A stretch of DNA of 64,000 nt, taken from NCBI RefSeq assembly GCF_002245495.1, contig NZ_NQJF01000014.1, forward strand, positions 1 through 64,000, given 5' to 3'. The translations under genes were made by a program, and so were the position numbers. The DNA comes from Oceanimonas baumannii. Lineage in GTDB: Bacteria; Pseudomonadota; Gammaproteobacteria; Enterobacterales; Aeromonadaceae. This document shows, piece after piece, positions 47,736 through 58,091 of this stretch. Under the pieces are notes generated by a model, which made no database searches, was not told the DNA's origin, and saw only the letters and a list, made by a program, of their open reading frames with translations. The stretch's first letter is position 1; each line of letters starts with the position of its first letter.

Positions 47736-49685
47736 ATGAGTGAAGTAAAGGTTCATCCGGTCACATCTGAATTTGCAAAGACCGCACTGCTGGATAATGA
47801 CGGCTACCAGGCCATGTATCAGCAGTCCATCGACAACCCCGAAGTTTTCTGGGGTGAGCAGGGCAAACTTGTAGACTGGATCAAACCCTACACCAAGGTT
47901 AAAAACACCTCCTACGACCCGGGACATATCAGCATCAAGTGGTTTGAAGACGGTACCCTTAACCTGTCTGCCAACTGTATTGACCGTCATCTGGCAACCC
48001 GGGCCGACGAAGTGGCCATTATCTGGGAAGGTGACAGCCCCGAAGACGACAAAAAAGTGACCTACCGCGAACTGCATGAGCAGGTTTGTCGCTTTGCCAA
48101 CGTTCTGAAAGAACAGGGTGTCCAGAAAGGCGACGTGGTCAGCATCTATATGCCGATGGTCGTAGAAGCCGCCGTGGCCATGCTGGCCTGTACCCGTATC
48201 GGTGCCGTACATTCCGTCGTATTTGGTGGCTTCTCTCCCGATGCTCTGGCCAGCCGTATTATCGACTCCAAAGCCAAGGTGGTCATTACTGCCGACGAAG
48301 GCCTTCGCGGTGGTCGTAAGGTCGCTCTGAAAGCCAATGTTGACGAAGCGCTGACCAATCCTGATGTCACCAGCATCAAAAGCGTGATCGTTTATCAGCG
48401 CACCGGTGGTGATGTTGCCTGGCACGACCAGCGTGATATCTGGTGGCATGAAGCCACTGCCAGCGTCAGCGCTGAGTGTGCGCCGGTGGAAATGGGTGCC
48501 GAAGACCCGCTGTTCATTCTTTATACCTCCGGCTCAACCGGCACCCCCAAAGGGGTACTGCACACCACGGGCGGCTATCTGGTGTATGCCACCATGACCT
48601 TTAAATACATCTTCGACTACCATCCCGGTGATGTGTACTGGTGTACTGCCGATGTGGGCTGGATTACCGGCCACAGCTATCTGATCTATGGTCCGCTGGC
48701 AAACGGTGCCACTACTCTGCTGTTTGAAGGTGTACCCAACTACCCGAAAACCAACCGCATGGCTCAGGTGGTCGACAAGCATCAGGTCAACATTCTGTAT
48801 ACCGCCCCCACTGCCATTCGTGCCTTTATGGCCAAGGGCGAAGAAGCCGTGGAAGGCACCAGCCGGGCCAGCCTGCGCGTGCTGGGTTCAGTGGGCGAGC
48901 CTATTAACCCGGAAGCCTGGGAATGGTATTACCGCGTGATCGGTGACGAGCGCTGCCCCATTGTGGATACCTGGTGGCAGACCGAAACCGGCGGTATTCT
49001 GATCACCCCGCTGCCCGGTGCCACCGATCTCAAACCCGGCTCTGCCACTCGTCCCTTCTTCGGCGTACAGCCGGCGCTGGTCGACGGCGAAGGCAACATC
49101 CTGGAAGGTGCAACCGACGGCAACCTGGTCCTGCTGGACTCCTGGCCCGGTCAGATGCGTACCATCTTTGGTGACCATGATCGCTTTGAGCAAACCTATT
49201 TCTCCACCTTCCCCGGCACCTACTTCAGTGGTGACGGTGCCCGCCGCGACGAAGACGGCTATTACTGGATCACCGGCCGGGTAGATGACGTACTCAACGT
49301 ATCCGGTCACCGTATGGGCACCGCCGAAATCGAATCGGCGCTGGTAGCCCACCCCAAGATAGCTGAAGCCGCCGTGGTAGGTGTGCCTCATGAGATCAAG
49401 GGTCAGGGTATCTATGCCTACGTCACGCTCAATGCCGGTGAAGTACCGTCTGCCGAACTGCATAAAGAGGTAAAAGACTGGGTACGCAAGGAAATCGGCC
49501 CTATCGCCACGCCCGACGTGATCCACTGGGCGGAAGGTCTGCCCAAAACCCGCTCCGGCAAGATTATGCGCCGTATTCTGCGCAAGATCGCCACCGGTGA
49601 GACTGACTCCCTGGGTGATACTTCTACTCTGGCAGATCCGGGTGTAGTCGATCGCCTGATTGAAGAACGCAGCAAAGTAGCTTAA
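47736..49685 (+). CDS. acs: Acetyl-CoA synthetase
   Basis: A 649-residue AMP-forming enzyme converting acetate, ATP and CoA to acetyl-CoA. ATP-binding [11 protein letters not shown] (about 265), [21 protein letters not shown] (about 515) and C-terminal [15 protein letters not shown], with the Lys that is acetylated for control. ATG 47736 follows AAGGAGCGGA and begins MSEVKVHPV, so the 39 extra residues of the longer ORF are dropped. It is followed by a terminator. Confidence 0.95.
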   Translation: MSEVKVHPVTSEFAKTALLDNDGYQAMYQQSIDNPEVFWGEQGKLVDWIKPYTKVKNTSYDPGHISIKWFEDGTLNLSANCIDRHLATRADEVAIIWEGDSPEDDKKVTYRELHEQVCRFANVLKEQGVQKGDVVSIYMPMVVEAAVAMLACTRIGAVHSVVFGGFSPDALASRIIDSKAKVVITADEGLRGGRKVALKANVDEALTNPDVTSIKSVIVYQRTGGDVAWHDQRDIWWHEATASVSAECAPVEMGAEDPLFILYTSGSTGTPKGVLHTTGGYLVYATMTFKYIFDYHPGDVYWCTADVGWITGHSYLIYGPLANGATTLLFEGVPNYPKTNRMAQVVDKHQVNILYTAPTAIRAFMAKGEEAVEGTSRASLRVLGSVGEPINPEAWEWYYRVIGDERCPIVDTWWQTETGGILITPLPGATDLKPGSATRPFFGVQPALVDGEGNILEGATDGNLVLLDSWPGQMRTIFGDHDRFEQTYFSTFPGTYFSGDGARRDEDGYYWITGRVDDVLNVSGHRMGTAEIESALVAHPKIAEAAVVGVPHEIKGQGIYAYVTLNAGEVPSAELHKEVKDWVRKEIGPIATPDVIHWAEGLPKTRSGKIMRRILRKIATGETDSLGDTSTLADPGVVDRLIEERSKVA

Positions 49686-49703
49686 GGCCACTGTATAACT
49701 ATG

Positions 49704-49732
49704 AAAAGCGCCGCTTAAAGCGGCGCTTTTTT
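49704..49732 (+). terminator. Terminator of acs
   Basis: An 11-bp stem AAAAGCGCCGC / GCGGCGCTTTT with a 5-nt loop, followed by a run of T residues, starts 18 bp after the acs stop codon. Confidence 0.9.
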
Positions 49733-50010
49733 ATGTCCATTCCTTCCCGACACCGTCGCTTTTTGTCGTACCGGAAAAAGTGAAAGGAACTTTTTACCGT
49801 TACGCATGGCCACATGCAGCAGCAGGCGCAGCAACAACCAAAAAAATTCAGCTCATTAGACCAGTAATTTGCTGCCAATTTTCATGAAATCACTATAATT
49901 GAGCGCACCGGGCCAAAATGCATAATTTTATTTGCCTGCAACTGGCAAAAAGCGTTAGGCTCATCCCAAATCAACGTGAACACCGCAAGATTGACGAGGA
50001 TTGCTGCACA
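49733..50010 (+). promoter_or_regulatory. Leader of aroQ-accB-accC with a likely sigma-70 promoter
   Basis: No gene is seen in this stretch. A perfect TATAAT (49894-49899) lies 19 bp after TTGCTG (49869-49874), a plausible if slightly long-spaced promoter. It leaves a transcript leader of about 105 nt before the aroQ start. No known RNA element was recognised in the leader. Confidence 0.5.
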
Positions 50011-50460
50011 ATGGCCGACAAATACCGAATTCTGCTGCTCAACGGGCCAAACCTTAACCTGCTGGGCCGGCGCGAACCGGGCATTTACGGCAATAACAGC
50101 CTGAACGACATCGTTGCCCGTCTTACCGGGCTGGCTGCCGGGCACAATATTGAGCTCAGCCATGTTCAGTCCAATGCGGAACACGTACTGCTCGATACCA
50201 TTCACCAGGCCGACGGCCGTCAGGATTTTATCATCATCAATCCTGCCGCCTTTACCCACACCAGCGTGGCCATTCGCGATGCTCTGCTGGGAGTTAACAT
50301 TCCCTTTATAGAAGTGCACTTATCGAATGTGCATGCCCGGGAGCCTTTCCGCCATCATTCCTATCTGGCAGACAAGGCAGTCGGTGTTATCTGTGGCCTG
50401 GGTGCCGATGGTTACGAATTTGCCCTTGAGGCGGCGGCCCGCTACCTGGCCCGTCGCTGA
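50011..50460 (+). CDS. aroQ: Type II 3-dehydroquinate dehydratase
   Basis: A 149-residue shikimate-pathway enzyme making 3-dehydroshikimate. [20 protein letters not shown] contains the active-site Arg and Tyr, [16 protein letters not shown] the substrate loop and [17 protein letters not shown] the catalytic His. ATG 50011 (MADKYRI) gives the family length. It is placed before accB as in many gammaproteobacteria. Confidence 0.95.
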   Translation: MADKYRILLLNGPNLNLLGRREPGIYGNNSLNDIVARLTGLAAGHNIELSHVQSNAEHVLLDTIHQADGRQDFIIINPAAFTHTSVAIRDALLGVNIPFIEVHLSNVHAREPFRHHSYLADKAVGVICGLGADGYEFALEAAARYLARR

Positions 50461-50492
50461 TTCATTTCAGCATTAACAAAAAGAGAACGCTC

Positions 50493-50960
50493 ATGGATAT
50501 TCGTAAAATCAAGAAACTGATCGAACTGGTTGAAGAGTCCGGCATCGCCGAGCTGGAAATCGCCGAAGGTGAAGAGTCCGTACGCATCAGCCGTTATGGT
50601 GCCGCCGCCCCGGCCCCGGTAATGCCTCAGTATCAGGTTCAGGCCGCTCCTGCCCCGGTAGCCGCTCCTGTCGCAGCACCGGCTGCTGCAGCACCGGCCG
50701 CTGAAGCCGCCGCCCCCGAAATGAGCGGTCATGTGATGCGTTCTCCCATGGTAGGTACCTTCTACCGTGCAGCCAGCCCCGGTGCCAAAAACTTTGTGGA
50801 AGTAGGCCAGAGCGTCAATGCTGGCGATACCCTGTGCATTGTTGAAGCCATGAAGATGATGAACCAGATTGAAGCCGACAAGTCCGGTGTGGTAAAGGCC
50901 ATCCTGGTCGATAACGCTCAACCGGTTGAATTCGACGAGCCGCTGTTCATCATCGAATAA
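50493..50960 (+). CDS. accB: Biotin carboxyl carrier protein of acetyl-CoA carboxylase
   Basis: A 155-residue carrier. The N-terminal domain [23 protein letters not shown] is followed by an Ala/Pro linker (about 45-75), then the biotinyl domain ending with [12 protein letters not shown], whose Lys is biotinylated. It acts with AccC in the first step of fatty-acid synthesis. It lies 32 bp after aroQ and 10 bp before accC. Confidence 0.96.
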   Translation: MDIRKIKKLIELVEESGIAELEIAEGEESVRISRYGAAAPAPVMPQYQVQAAPAPVAAPVAAPAAAAPAAEAAAPEMSGHVMRSPMVGTFYRAASPGAKNFVEVGQSVNAGDTLCIVEAMKMMNQIEADKSGVVKAILVDNAQPVEFDEPLFIIE

Positions 50961-50970
50961 AGGAATTCCC

Positions 50971-52311
50971 ATGCTGGATAAAGTAGTCATCGCCAACCGC
51001 GGTGAAATCGCTCTTCGCATTCTGCGCGCCTGTAAGGAGCTAGGGATCAAGACTGTAGCGGTTCACTCCACTGCCGACCGCGACCTCAAGCACGTTCTGC
51101 TGGCCGACGAGTCCATCTGTATTGGTGGCAATCAGGCCACTCAATCTTACCTGAACGTGCCTTCCATCATTGCCGCGGCCGAAGTAACCGACGCCGTGGC
51201 CATTCACCCCGGTTACGGCTTTCTGGCGGAAAACGCCGACTTCGCCGACCAGGTTGAAAAGTCCGGTTTTATCTTTATTGGTCCCCGCGGCGACACCATT
51301 CGCCTGATGGGGGACAAGGTGTCCGCCATCGAGGCCATGAAGAAAGCCGGTGTGCCCTGCGTACCTGGCTCCGACGGCCCTATCGGCGGCGATGCCAAGC
51401 GTAACGCCACCATTGCCAAGCGCATTGGTTACCCGGTGATCATCAAGGCCGCCGGTGGTGGTGGTGGCCGCGGCATGCGCGTGGTTCGCTCCGAAGCCGA
51501 GCTGGAAAGCTCCATAGCCATGACCAAAGCCGAGGCCGGTGCTGCCTTCGGCAACGATATGGTGTATATGGAGAAATTTCTGGAAAACCCGCGCCATATC
51601 GAAATTCAGGTACTGGCCGATGGCCAGGGCAACGCCATTCACCTGGCCGAGCGCGACTGCTCCATGCAGCGCCGCCACCAGAAGGTAGTGGAAGAAGCGC
51701 CGGCCCCGGGTATTACTGCCGAAATGCGCAAATTCATCGGTGAGCGCTGCTGCAAGGCTTGTGTCGACATCGGCTACCGCGGTGCCGGTACCTTTGAGTT
51801 TCTGTATGAAAACGGCGAATTCTATTTCATTGAAATGAATACCCGTATTCAGGTAGAGCACCCGGTAACCGAAATGATCACCGGCGTGGATCTGATTAAG
51901 GAACAGCTGCGTGTGGCCGCCGGCCTGCCGCTGTCCATCACCCAGGATCAGGTTGTGGTTCGTGGCCATGCCATCGAATGCCGTATCAACGCCGAAGATC
52001 CACGTACCTTCGTGCCGAGCCCGGGCGAAATCACCCGTTTCCATTCTCCGGGTGGTCTGGGTGTTCGCTGGGATTCGCACATTTATGCCGGCTATCGGGT
52101 ACCACCCTACTACGACTCCATGATCGGCAAGCTGATCTGCTACGGTGAAAACCGCGATATCGCCATCGCCCGCATGAAGCACGCTCTCAGCGAGCTGGTG
52201 ATCGACGGTATCAAAACCAATATTCCGCTGCACAAGGAAATCATGAGCGATGAGAACTTCCGCAATGGCGGAACCAACATCCATTACCTTGAGAAAAAAC
52301 TGGGCCTGTAA
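50971..52311 (+). CDS. accC: Biotin carboxylase of acetyl-CoA carboxylase
   Basis: A 446-residue ATP-grasp enzyme carboxylating the biotin on Acc[22 protein letters not shown], the Gly-rich ATP loop [13 protein letters not shown] (about 162), [23 protein letters not shown] and [16 protein letters not shown] are complete. ATG 50971 is the proper start, following AAAGGAA. It ends at a terminator. Confidence 0.96.
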   Translation: MLDKVVIANRGEIALRILRACKELGIKTVAVHSTADRDLKHVLLADESICIGGNQATQSYLNVPSIIAAAEVTDAVAIHPGYGFLAENADFADQVEKSGFIFIGPRGDTIRLMGDKVSAIEAMKKAGVPCVPGSDGPIGGDAKRNATIAKRIGYPVIIKAAGGGGGRGMRVVRSEAELESSIAMTKAEAGAAFGNDMVYMEKFLENPRHIEIQVLADGQGNAIHLAERDCSMQRRHQKVVEEAPAPGITAEMRKFIGERCCKACVDIGYRGAGTFEFLYENGEFYFIEMNTRIQVEHPVTEMITGVDLIKEQLRVAAGLPLSITQDQVVVRGHAIECRINAEDPRTFVPSPGEITRFHSPGGLGVRWDSHIYAGYRVPPYYDSMIGKLICYGENRDIAIARMKHALSELVIDGIKTNIPLHKEIMSDENFRNGGTNIHYLEKKLGL

Positions 52312-52329
52312 GGCTCACGCGGACGAATA

Positions 52330-52357
52330 AAAACGGCGCCATCAGGCGCCGTTTTTA
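52330..52357 (+). terminator. Terminator of the aroQ-accBC operon
   Basis: An 11-bp stem AAAACGGCGCC / GGCGCCGTTTT with loop ATCA and a following T run, 18 bp after the accC stop. Confidence 0.9.
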
Positions 52358-52385
52358 TTTCCAGGCATCGCTCCCGCGCTTATAT

Positions 52386-52720
52386 TGTTTCCCCCGCGAA
52401 GGAACGTCATCCCCGTGCAGACGGGGACGGGAGTCCAAGTTACAGCCCATGCCAGAGTCCAAGCCGTGCACATCTGCTCTGGATGCCCATTTTCATGGGC
52501 ATGACGGCATTGGCAGCCCATCACTTACTTTGTTACCTCCGCGCTTATTTGGTTTCCCACGCATTTATTTTGTCTCCCCCGCGAAAGAACGTCATCCCCG
52601 TGCAGACGGGGACGGGGGTCCATGTTGCAGCCCATGCCAGAGTCCAAGCCGAGCACATCTGCTCTGGATGCCCATTTTCATGGGCATGACGGCATTGGCA
52701 GCCCATCACTTATTTTGTTG
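52386..52720. repeat. 185-bp tandem duplication with REP-like palindromes
   Basis: About 150 bp starting at 52386 recur, nearly identical and without indels, at 52571 (offset 185). Each copy includes GTCATCCCCGTGCAGACGGGGACGG and TGCCCATTTTCATGGGCATGACGG palindromes. Between the copies lie partly repeated short segments rich in TTATTTxGTxTCCC. It lies between the accC terminator and the RidA gene; no genes are inside. Confidence 0.85.
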
Positions 52721-52788
52721 CCGCAACGGTTTTTCCCGGAGAAACCAACCGGTAAACTATTCCCTCAGCCCACTGAGACAATTCCATC

Positions 52789-53154
52789 ATGAACATTCAT
52801 CGTATCAACCCCTGCAAGCGCTGGTCCGACATTACCGTCTTCAACGGGATCGCCCACTTTGTGGAAGTGCCCGAGGGCGATTTGTCCCTCGGTATTCAGG
52901 CGCAAACCCGGCAGGTCATGGCCCAGGCCGAAGAGGCGCTGGCCAAGGTAGGCAGCAATAAAGGCCGCCTGCTGTCAGTCACCATCTACCTTACCGACTT
53001 TGCCAACCTCCCGGCCTTTAATGAAATATGGGACGAGTGGTTCCCCGAGGGCACCGCACCAAGCCGCGCCTGCGTGAAAGCCGAGCTGGCCAATCCCGGT
53101 TACCTGGTAGAAATGGCGTTTGTCGCCGCCGCCGGCGAAGACTATCTGAATTAA
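52789..53154 (+). CDS. RidA/YjgF-family protein
   Basis: A 121-residue RidA-like protein. Motifs HFVEVPEGD near 25, QTRQVMAQAEEALAKVGSNKGRLLSVTIYLTDF and APSRACVKAELANPGYLVEMAFVAAA include the Arg that binds the substrate carboxylate in active RidA. True RidA proteins deaminate reactive enamines made by PLP enzymes. Its N-terminus differs from canonical RidA, so it may belong to an Rid2-7 type subfamily with different substrates. Confidence 0.85.
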   Translation: MNIHRINPCKRWSDITVFNGIAHFVEVPEGDLSLGIQAQTRQVMAQAEEALAKVGSNKGRLLSVTIYLTDFANLPAFNEIWDEWFPEGTAPSRACVKAELANPGYLVEMAFVAAAGEDYLN

Positions 53155-53159
53155 TGCCA

Positions 53160-53240
53160 TAGCGGGTGCCGGTTTAAGGCCGGAGTGACGGCTGCTTCTT
53201 TGATGTTGCCCCCACAGAGGCGGAGCCCATGTAATATGCC
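53160..53240. repeat. REP-like sequence
   Basis: GCCGGTTTAAGGCCGGAGTGACGG is followed by GCCCATGTAATATGCCATGGTCC, carrying the same GTGACG and CATGG tags as the tandem arrays. It fills the gap before yhdT. Confidence 0.5.
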
Positions 53241-53363
53241 ATGGTCCCCGCCTCCGCCAAGATAACGAACCGGCTCAGGGATGATGTGCCTGCGTTACTT
53301 CCCTCCATTTGTTCCCCTACTCACTCGCTGGTATGCTTCGCCCGATTCGAAGGAGCCCTTATC

Positions 53364-53606
53364 ATGAATTCCATTGTATCTGTGGCCCGGCGCGAAGCGT
53401 CGCTCAGCGTACTGCTGGCCCTGCTTTACCTCGCGTTGTGGGCGGCCTGTGCCTGGCTGGTGCCGCCGGCACTCACCCTGTCCGGCTGGCCACTGTGGTT
53501 TTTGCTTAGCTGCCTGTTCAACCCGCTGCTGTTTATTGTGCTGTGCACACTGATGGTGCACTGGTGTTTCAGAGCAGTAAACCTGGACGCCCCCCATGAA
53601 CCCTGA
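53364..53606 (+). CDS. yhdT: YhdT-like small membrane protein (DUF997)
   Basis: An 80-residue protein with two membrane helices (about 15-35 and 43-67). Family traits are the N-terminal ARREASLSVLLALLYLALWAACAWLVPP and the LFNPLLFIVLCTLMVHWCF second helix. ATG 53364 is preceded by AAGGAG. It is the usual upstream partner of panF and overlaps it by 11 bp, so it is probably a PanF-associated protein. Function unproven. Confidence 0.88.
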   Translation: MNSIVSVARREASLSVLLALLYLALWAACAWLVPPALTLSGWPLWFLLSCLFNPLLFIVLCTLMVHWCFRAVNLDAPHEP

Positions 53607-55047
53607 GTTGATTATTCCTCTGCTGATTTACCTGGCCGTGATGATTGGTCTGGGACTATGGCTTGGCCGCCGTCAGAGCACCAACGGCTTTGTGCAGGAC
53701 TACTTTCTTGGTAACCGCTCCATGGGCGGGTTTGTGCTGGCCATGACCATGGTGGCTACCTACGCCTCGGCATCCTCCTTTATCGGCGGGCCCGGCGCAG
53801 CCTACCGTATGGGGCTGGGCTGGGTACTGCTGGCCATGATCCAGGTGCCGACGGTATGGCTGACACTGGGTGTGCTGGGTAAACAATTTGCTCACATTGC
53901 CCGCCGGGTCAATGCCCTTACCATTAACGACATGCTGCAGGCCCGCTATCAAAGCCCGCTGGTGGTACTTCTGGCAGGGCTGGGCCTGCTCGCCGCCTTT
54001 ATTGCAACCATGGTGGTGCAATTTATCGGCGGTGCCCGGCTGCTGGAAACAGTTACCGGTCTGTCGTATCAGAGCGGGCTGATGCTGTTTGCCGCAGCCG
54101 TCCTGCTCTACACCCTGGTGGGCGGCTTTCGCGCCGTGGTAGTGACCGACGCAGTACAGGGCATCCTTATGCTGCTGGGTACTGTGGTGCTGCTGGCTGG
54201 GGTGCTGCAGGCCGGTGGCGGTGCTGCCAACATGTTTGTACAGCTTGAAGCCATCGACCCCGGACTGGTGCAGCCACAGGGCCCCGACGGCATCCTGGGC
54301 ATCAGCTTTATGATGTCGTTCTGGGTGCTGGTGTGCTTTGGTGTGATTGGCCTGCCCCACTCGGCCGTGCGCTGCCTGGCCTACAAGGACAGTACCGCCA
54401 TGCACAGAGGGATTATCATCGGCACGCTGGTGGGGGCTGTACTGATGTTTGGCATGCACTTCGCCGGTGCCCTTGGCCGGGTACTGGTGCCCGAACTCAC
54501 CGTTCCCGACAAGGTGATGCCCACCCTGATGCTCACCGTGCTGCCGCCGCTGATCGCCGGCTTGTTCCTGGCCGGGCCCATGGCCGCCATTATGTCCACC
54601 ATCGACTCCCAGCTGATCCAGGCCGCCGCCACCCTGGTAAAAGATCTTTACCTCAATCACCTGTGCAAAACCCAGCCGGCACCGGCCACCATCAAACGTG
54701 CCAGCAAGCTGGTCACCCTGGTGTTGGGTCTGATTGTGTTATGGGCCGCTCTGAGCCCGCCGGACATGATCATCTGGCTTAACCTGATGGCATTTGGTGC
54801 CCTGCAGGCCATTTTTTTCTGGCCGCTGGTGCTGGGCCTGTACTGGTGGCGGGGCAACAGCACCGGGGCACTGGCCTCAATGCTGACCGGTGCCGTCAGT
54901 TACAGCCTGCTGCTGCAGTTTGGTATCAAGCCACTGGGGCTGCATGCCATTGTCCCCAGCCTGGCGCTGTCCGGACTGGCCTATGTCGCCGGCTCCTTGC
55001 TGACGCCGCCGCCTTCAGCCGAAGTCCGCGCCTTGTTCGGCCGCTGA
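53596..55047 (+). CDS. panF: Sodium/pantothenate symporter
   Basis: A 483-residue sodium:solute symporter with about 13 helices that imports pantothenate. DYFLGNRSMGGFVLAMTMVATYASASSFIGGPG (about 35-67) is the sodium/substrate signature, GLPHSAVRCLAYKDS follows, and FLAGPMAAIMSTIDSQLIQAAATLVKD (about 323-349) is the PanF-type sodium site. It is between yhdT and prmA, the standard order. Confidence 0.93.
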   Translation: MNPELIIPLLIYLAVMIGLGLWLGRRQSTNGFVQDYFLGNRSMGGFVLAMTMVATYASASSFIGGPGAAYRMGLGWVLLAMIQVPTVWLTLGVLGKQFAHIARRVNALTINDMLQARYQSPLVVLLAGLGLLAAFIATMVVQFIGGARLLETVTGLSYQSGLMLFAAAVLLYTLVGGFRAVVVTDAVQGILMLLGTVVLLAGVLQAGGGAANMFVQLEAIDPGLVQPQGPDGILGISFMMSFWVLVCFGVIGLPHSAVRCLAYKDSTAMHRGIIIGTLVGAVLMFGMHFAGALGRVLVPELTVPDKVMPTLMLTVLPPLIAGLFLAGPMAAIMSTIDSQLIQAAATLVKDLYLNHLCKTQPAPATIKRASKLVTLVLGLIVLWAALSPPDMIIWLNLMAFGALQAIFFWPLVLGLYWWRGNSTGALASMLTGAVSYSLLLQFGIKPLGLHAIVPSLALSGLAYVAGSLLTPPPSAEVRALFGR

Positions 55048-55099
55048 CCAGTCAGCGGCTGTGATAGAATATTCCTTTTAGCCCATAACGAAGATCTCC

Positions 55100-55975
55100 A
55101 TGCCCTGGATACAAATTCGCATTAATGCCACCGAAAAGACCGCCGACAAGGTCAGCAACATGCTCTCCGGCCGCGGTGCTCAGGCAGTGACCTATATGGA
55201 CGCCGAAGACAAGCCGGTGTTTGAACCCATGCCCGGCGAAACCTTACTGTGGGACGACACGGTGGTGGTCGGCCTGTTCGACGCCGAAACCGACCCTGCC
55301 CCCATTATCGACTTTCTGAAAAAATTCTACCGCAAGGATCTGGTGTATAAGGTAGAGCAGCTGGAAGACAAGGACTGGGTGCGTGAGTGGATGGACAGCT
55401 TTCACCCCATGCGCTTTGGCCAGCGGCTGTGGATTTGCCCCAGCTGGCGTGACGTGCCCGATCCGGACGCCGTCAATGTAATGCTGGATCCGGGCCTGGC
55501 TTTTGGTACCGGCACTCACCCCACCACCGCACTGTGCCTGGAATGGCTCGACAGCCAGGACCTGACCGATAAAACCGTCATCGATTTCGGCTGCGGCTCC
55601 GGTATTCTGGCGCTGGCAGCGCTGAAACTGGGTGCCAAAAAAGTGATCGGCATCGACATCGATCCCCAGGCACTGCAGGCCAGCCGGGACAATGCCGAAC
55701 GCAATGGTGTGGCAGACAGACTCAGCGTGTACCTGCCTCAGGATCAGCCCGAAGGACTGACCGCCGACGTCGTGGTGGCCAATATTCTGGCCGGCCCGCT
55801 GAAAGAGCTCTCTCCCATCATCAGCAGCCTGGTGCGCCCGGGCGGTTCACTGGCGCTGTCCGGCATTCTGGAAACCCAGGCCGAGGGGCTTAATCAGGTG
55901 TATGAGCAGTGGTTTGATATGGCCGAACCCGTCTTCCGCGAAGAATGGGCCCGGCTGAATGGCATCAAGCGCTAA
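55100..55975 (+). CDS. prmA: Ribosomal protein L11 methyltransferase
   Basis: A 291-residue SAM-dependent enzyme trimethylating L11. The N-terminal domain begins [22 protein letters not shown]. The catalytic domain has [15 protein letters not shown] (about 132-146), SAM loop [20 protein letters not shown] and [11 protein letters not shown]. Last gene of the panF-prmA pair; REP-like repeats follow. Confidence 0.95.
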   Translation: MPWIQIRINATEKTADKVSNMLSGRGAQAVTYMDAEDKPVFEPMPGETLLWDDTVVVGLFDAETDPAPIIDFLKKFYRKDLVYKVEQLEDKDWVREWMDSFHPMRFGQRLWICPSWRDVPDPDAVNVMLDPGLAFGTGTHPTTALCLEWLDSQDLTDKTVIDFGCGSGILALAALKLGAKKVIGIDIDPQALQASRDNAERNGVADRLSVYLPQDQPEGLTADVVVANILAGPLKELSPIISSLVRPGGSLALSGILETQAEGLNQVYEQWFDMAEPVFREEWARLNGIKR

Positions 55976-56017
55976 CAACCGCTGCTTCACTTTACCCCAA
56001 GACACGTCACCCTCGCG

Positions 56018-56500
56018 AAGGAACGTCATCCCCGCGAAGGCGGAAATCCATAACAGGGTGCAAAAGACTGACAACAACGCTGCGTCGGCAGAAACACATG
56101 GCCCCCCGCCTTCGCGGGGGCGACATATTTTGCAGGACTTCGCGGGGCGACGTGTTTTGAAGGCCTATGCGGGGATCGCGTGTTTTGCAGGCCTTCCCGC
56201 TGTTTGCCGTCATTTCCGCGAAGGCGGAAATCCATAACAGGGTGCAAAAAACTGACAACAACGCCGCGTCTGCAGAAACACATGGCCCCCCGCCTTCGCG
56301 GGGGCGACATATTTTGCAGGACTTCGCGGGGCGACGTGTTTTGAAGGCCTATGCGGGGGATCGCGTGTTTTGCAGGCCTTCCCGCTGTTTGCCGTCATTT
56401 CCGCGAAGGCGGAAATCCATAACAGGGTGCAAAAAACTGACAACAACGCCGCGTCTGCAGAAACGCATGGACTCCCGCCTGCACGGAGTGACAGAGTACA
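56018..56500. repeat. 184/185-bp tandem array of REP-containing units
   Basis: AAATCCATAACAGGGTGCA begins at 56044, 56228 and 56413, giving spacings of 184 and 185 bp and about 2.6 copies. Each unit carries CATCCCCGCGAAGGCGG, GCATGG- or ACATGGCCCCCCGCCTT-CGCGGGGGCGAC and three GCGGGG-(A)TCG/CGAC-GTGTTTTG segments. The core TCTGCAGAAACxCATGG resembles that of the 22-kb array. Confidence 0.87.
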
Positions 56501-56521
56501 GGTCAAAGCCTGCCAGCACCT

Positions 56522-56547
56522 AAAAAGGCTCCCGATGGAGCCTTTTT
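56522..56547. terminator. Bidirectional-looking terminator before dusB
   Basis: An 11-bp stem AAAAAGGCTCC / GGAGCCTTTTT with loop CGAT and short A/T flanks. It would end transcripts from prmA through the repeat array. Confidence 0.75.
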
Positions 56548-56693
56548 AAGGCCCAAAGCCGCCTTGAAACTGCATAAAAAATGCACCAGAACCTTGACTT
56601 ATAAAAATTTATGCGCCGGTCAATTTGTGAGCTTTTCAGCACCGTCAAAAATGCGTAAGATACGCGACCCTGAGCCAAGACAGCCTTAACCTC

Positions 56694-57683
56694 ATGGAAA
56701 TTGGTCCTTACAAACTGGACGCTCCCTTACTGGTAGCACCCATGGCGGGCGTAACCGACCGGCCTTTCCGCACCCTTTGCATGCGCATGGGCGCCGGCAT
56801 GGCCGTCTCGGAAATGGTGTCGGCCAATCCCCGTTTGCGGGATTCCGACAAATCACGCCGGCGTATGGATCATGAAGGGGAAACCGGCATTCGCTCCGTG
56901 CAGATTGCCGGTGCCGAACCGGCGTTGATGGCCGATGCAGCCCGATACAATGTGGATCAGGGTGCGCAAATCATCGACATCAACATGGGTTGTCCGGCAA
57001 AGAAAGTAAACAAAAAGATGGCAGGCTCCGCCCTGCTGCAATACCCGGAGCTGGTACAGGACATTGTCAGCGCCGTGGTCAATGCAGTGTCGGTGCCCGT
57101 TACCCTGAAAATTCGTACCGGCTGGGATCTGGATCACCGTAACGGCGTGCACATTGCCCGCATTGCCGAAGACAGCGGAATCCGGGCCTTGGCCGTGCAT
57201 GGTCGCACCCGTGCTTGTATGTATAAGGGAAACGCGGAATACGACACCATCAGGGCAATTAAAAAGGCCGTCTCGATGCCCGTTGTTGCCAACGGAGACA
57301 TCACCAGCCCGCAAAAGGCGCGTTTTGTGCTGGATTACACCGGCGCCGATGCCATTATGATTGGCCGGGCTGCTCAGGGACGGCCGTGGATTTTCAGAGA
57401 AATCCGCCATTATCTTGAGCAAGGCACCATGCCCGCCCCACTCCCGAGGGAACAGGAGCAGGCAATGATTCGGGAACACGTTACCGCGCTGCATGAGTTT
57501 TATGGCGAGGTAATGGGTGCAAGGATTGCCCGTAAACATGTGGGATGGTACTTGCAGGAAAGTGAGGCGGGCCGTGACTTTCGCCGTAATTTCAACGCTA
57601 TCGAGGATGCCGGGCAACAGCTCGACGCCTTGGAGCAGTTTTTCGCGAATAATAGCTTAACGAACAATAGAAGAGCCGACTGA
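56694..57683 (+). CDS. dusB: tRNA-dihydrouridine synthase B
   Basis: A 329-residue FMN enzyme reducing uridines in tRNA D-loops. [15 protein letters not shown] binds [25 protein letters not shown] (about 96-117) carries the catalytic Cys, and [19 protein letters not shown] and [20 protein letters not shown] follow. It is 2 bp upstream of fis, the classical dusB-fis operon. Confidence 0.95.
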   Translation: MEIGPYKLDAPLLVAPMAGVTDRPFRTLCMRMGAGMAVSEMVSANPRLRDSDKSRRRMDHEGETGIRSVQIAGAEPALMADAARYNVDQGAQIIDINMGCPAKKVNKKMAGSALLQYPELVQDIVSAVVNAVSVPVTLKIRTGWDLDHRNGVHIARIAEDSGIRALAVHGRTRACMYKGNAEYDTIRAIKKAVSMPVVANGDITSPQKARFVLDYTGADAIMIGRAAQGRPWIFREIRHYLEQGTMPAPLPREQEQAMIREHVTALHEFYGEVMGARIARKHVGWYLQESEAGRDFRRNFNAIEDAGQQLDALEQFFANNSLTNNRRAD

Positions 57684-57685
57684 AT

Positions 57686-57985
57686 ATGTTCGAACAAACT
57701 ACGACTTCTGACGCACTGGTAACTACCACCAAATCTCCGACTTCCGAGCAGCCGACCCAGCGCCCGCTGCGTAACTCCGTGGATCAGGCCCTGCGCAACT
57801 ACCTGTCCCAGCTCAACGGCCAGGAAGTCACCGAGCTGTATGAACTGGTTCTGTCCGAAGTCGAAGCGCCCATGCTGGACGTGATCATGCAGTACACCCG
57901 CGGTAACCAGACCCGCGCAGCCAACATGATGGGCATTAACCGCGGCACCCTGCGCAAGAAGCTCAAGAAATACGGCATGAACTGA
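57686..57985 (+). CDS. fis: DNA-binding protein Fis
   Basis: A 99-residue nucleoid protein that bends DNA and activates rRNA promoters. The C-terminal two-thirds ([27 protein letters not shown]; then [25 protein letters not shown] helix-turn-helix) is nearly identical to E. coli Fis. Codons look highly optimised. Transcribed from the dusB promoter and ended by the hairpin directly downstream. Confidence 0.97.
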   Translation: MFEQTTTSDALVTTTKSPTSEQPTQRPLRNSVDQALRNYLSQLNGQEVTELYELVLSEVEAPMLDVIMQYTRGNQTRAANMMGINRGTLRKKLKKYGMN

Positions 57986-58013
57986 TATTAATCAGTCAAC
58001 ATACGGATTTTTT

Positions 58014-58048
58014 AAGGCGTTAACTCGAAAGGGTTAACGCCTTTTTCT
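58014..58048 (+). terminator. Terminator of dusB-fis
   Basis: An 11-bp stem AAGGCGTTAAC / GTTAACGCCTT with an 8-nt loop and a T run, about 30 bp after the fis stop codon. Confidence 0.9.
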
Positions 58049-58091
58049 TTGCCAGTCCCCGCACGCCCCCGCAAGGACAGTGCTGCACACC

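Noticed and set aside
51040-52284. 414-codon ORF opposite accC
   Set aside because: Shadow of biotin carboxylase codon bias; Gly/His-rich translation without motifs.
56007-56523. Short ORFs on both strands of the 56-kb array
   Set aside because: They follow the repeat units and encode repeated Arg/Pro-rich sequence that is a by-product of the palindromes.
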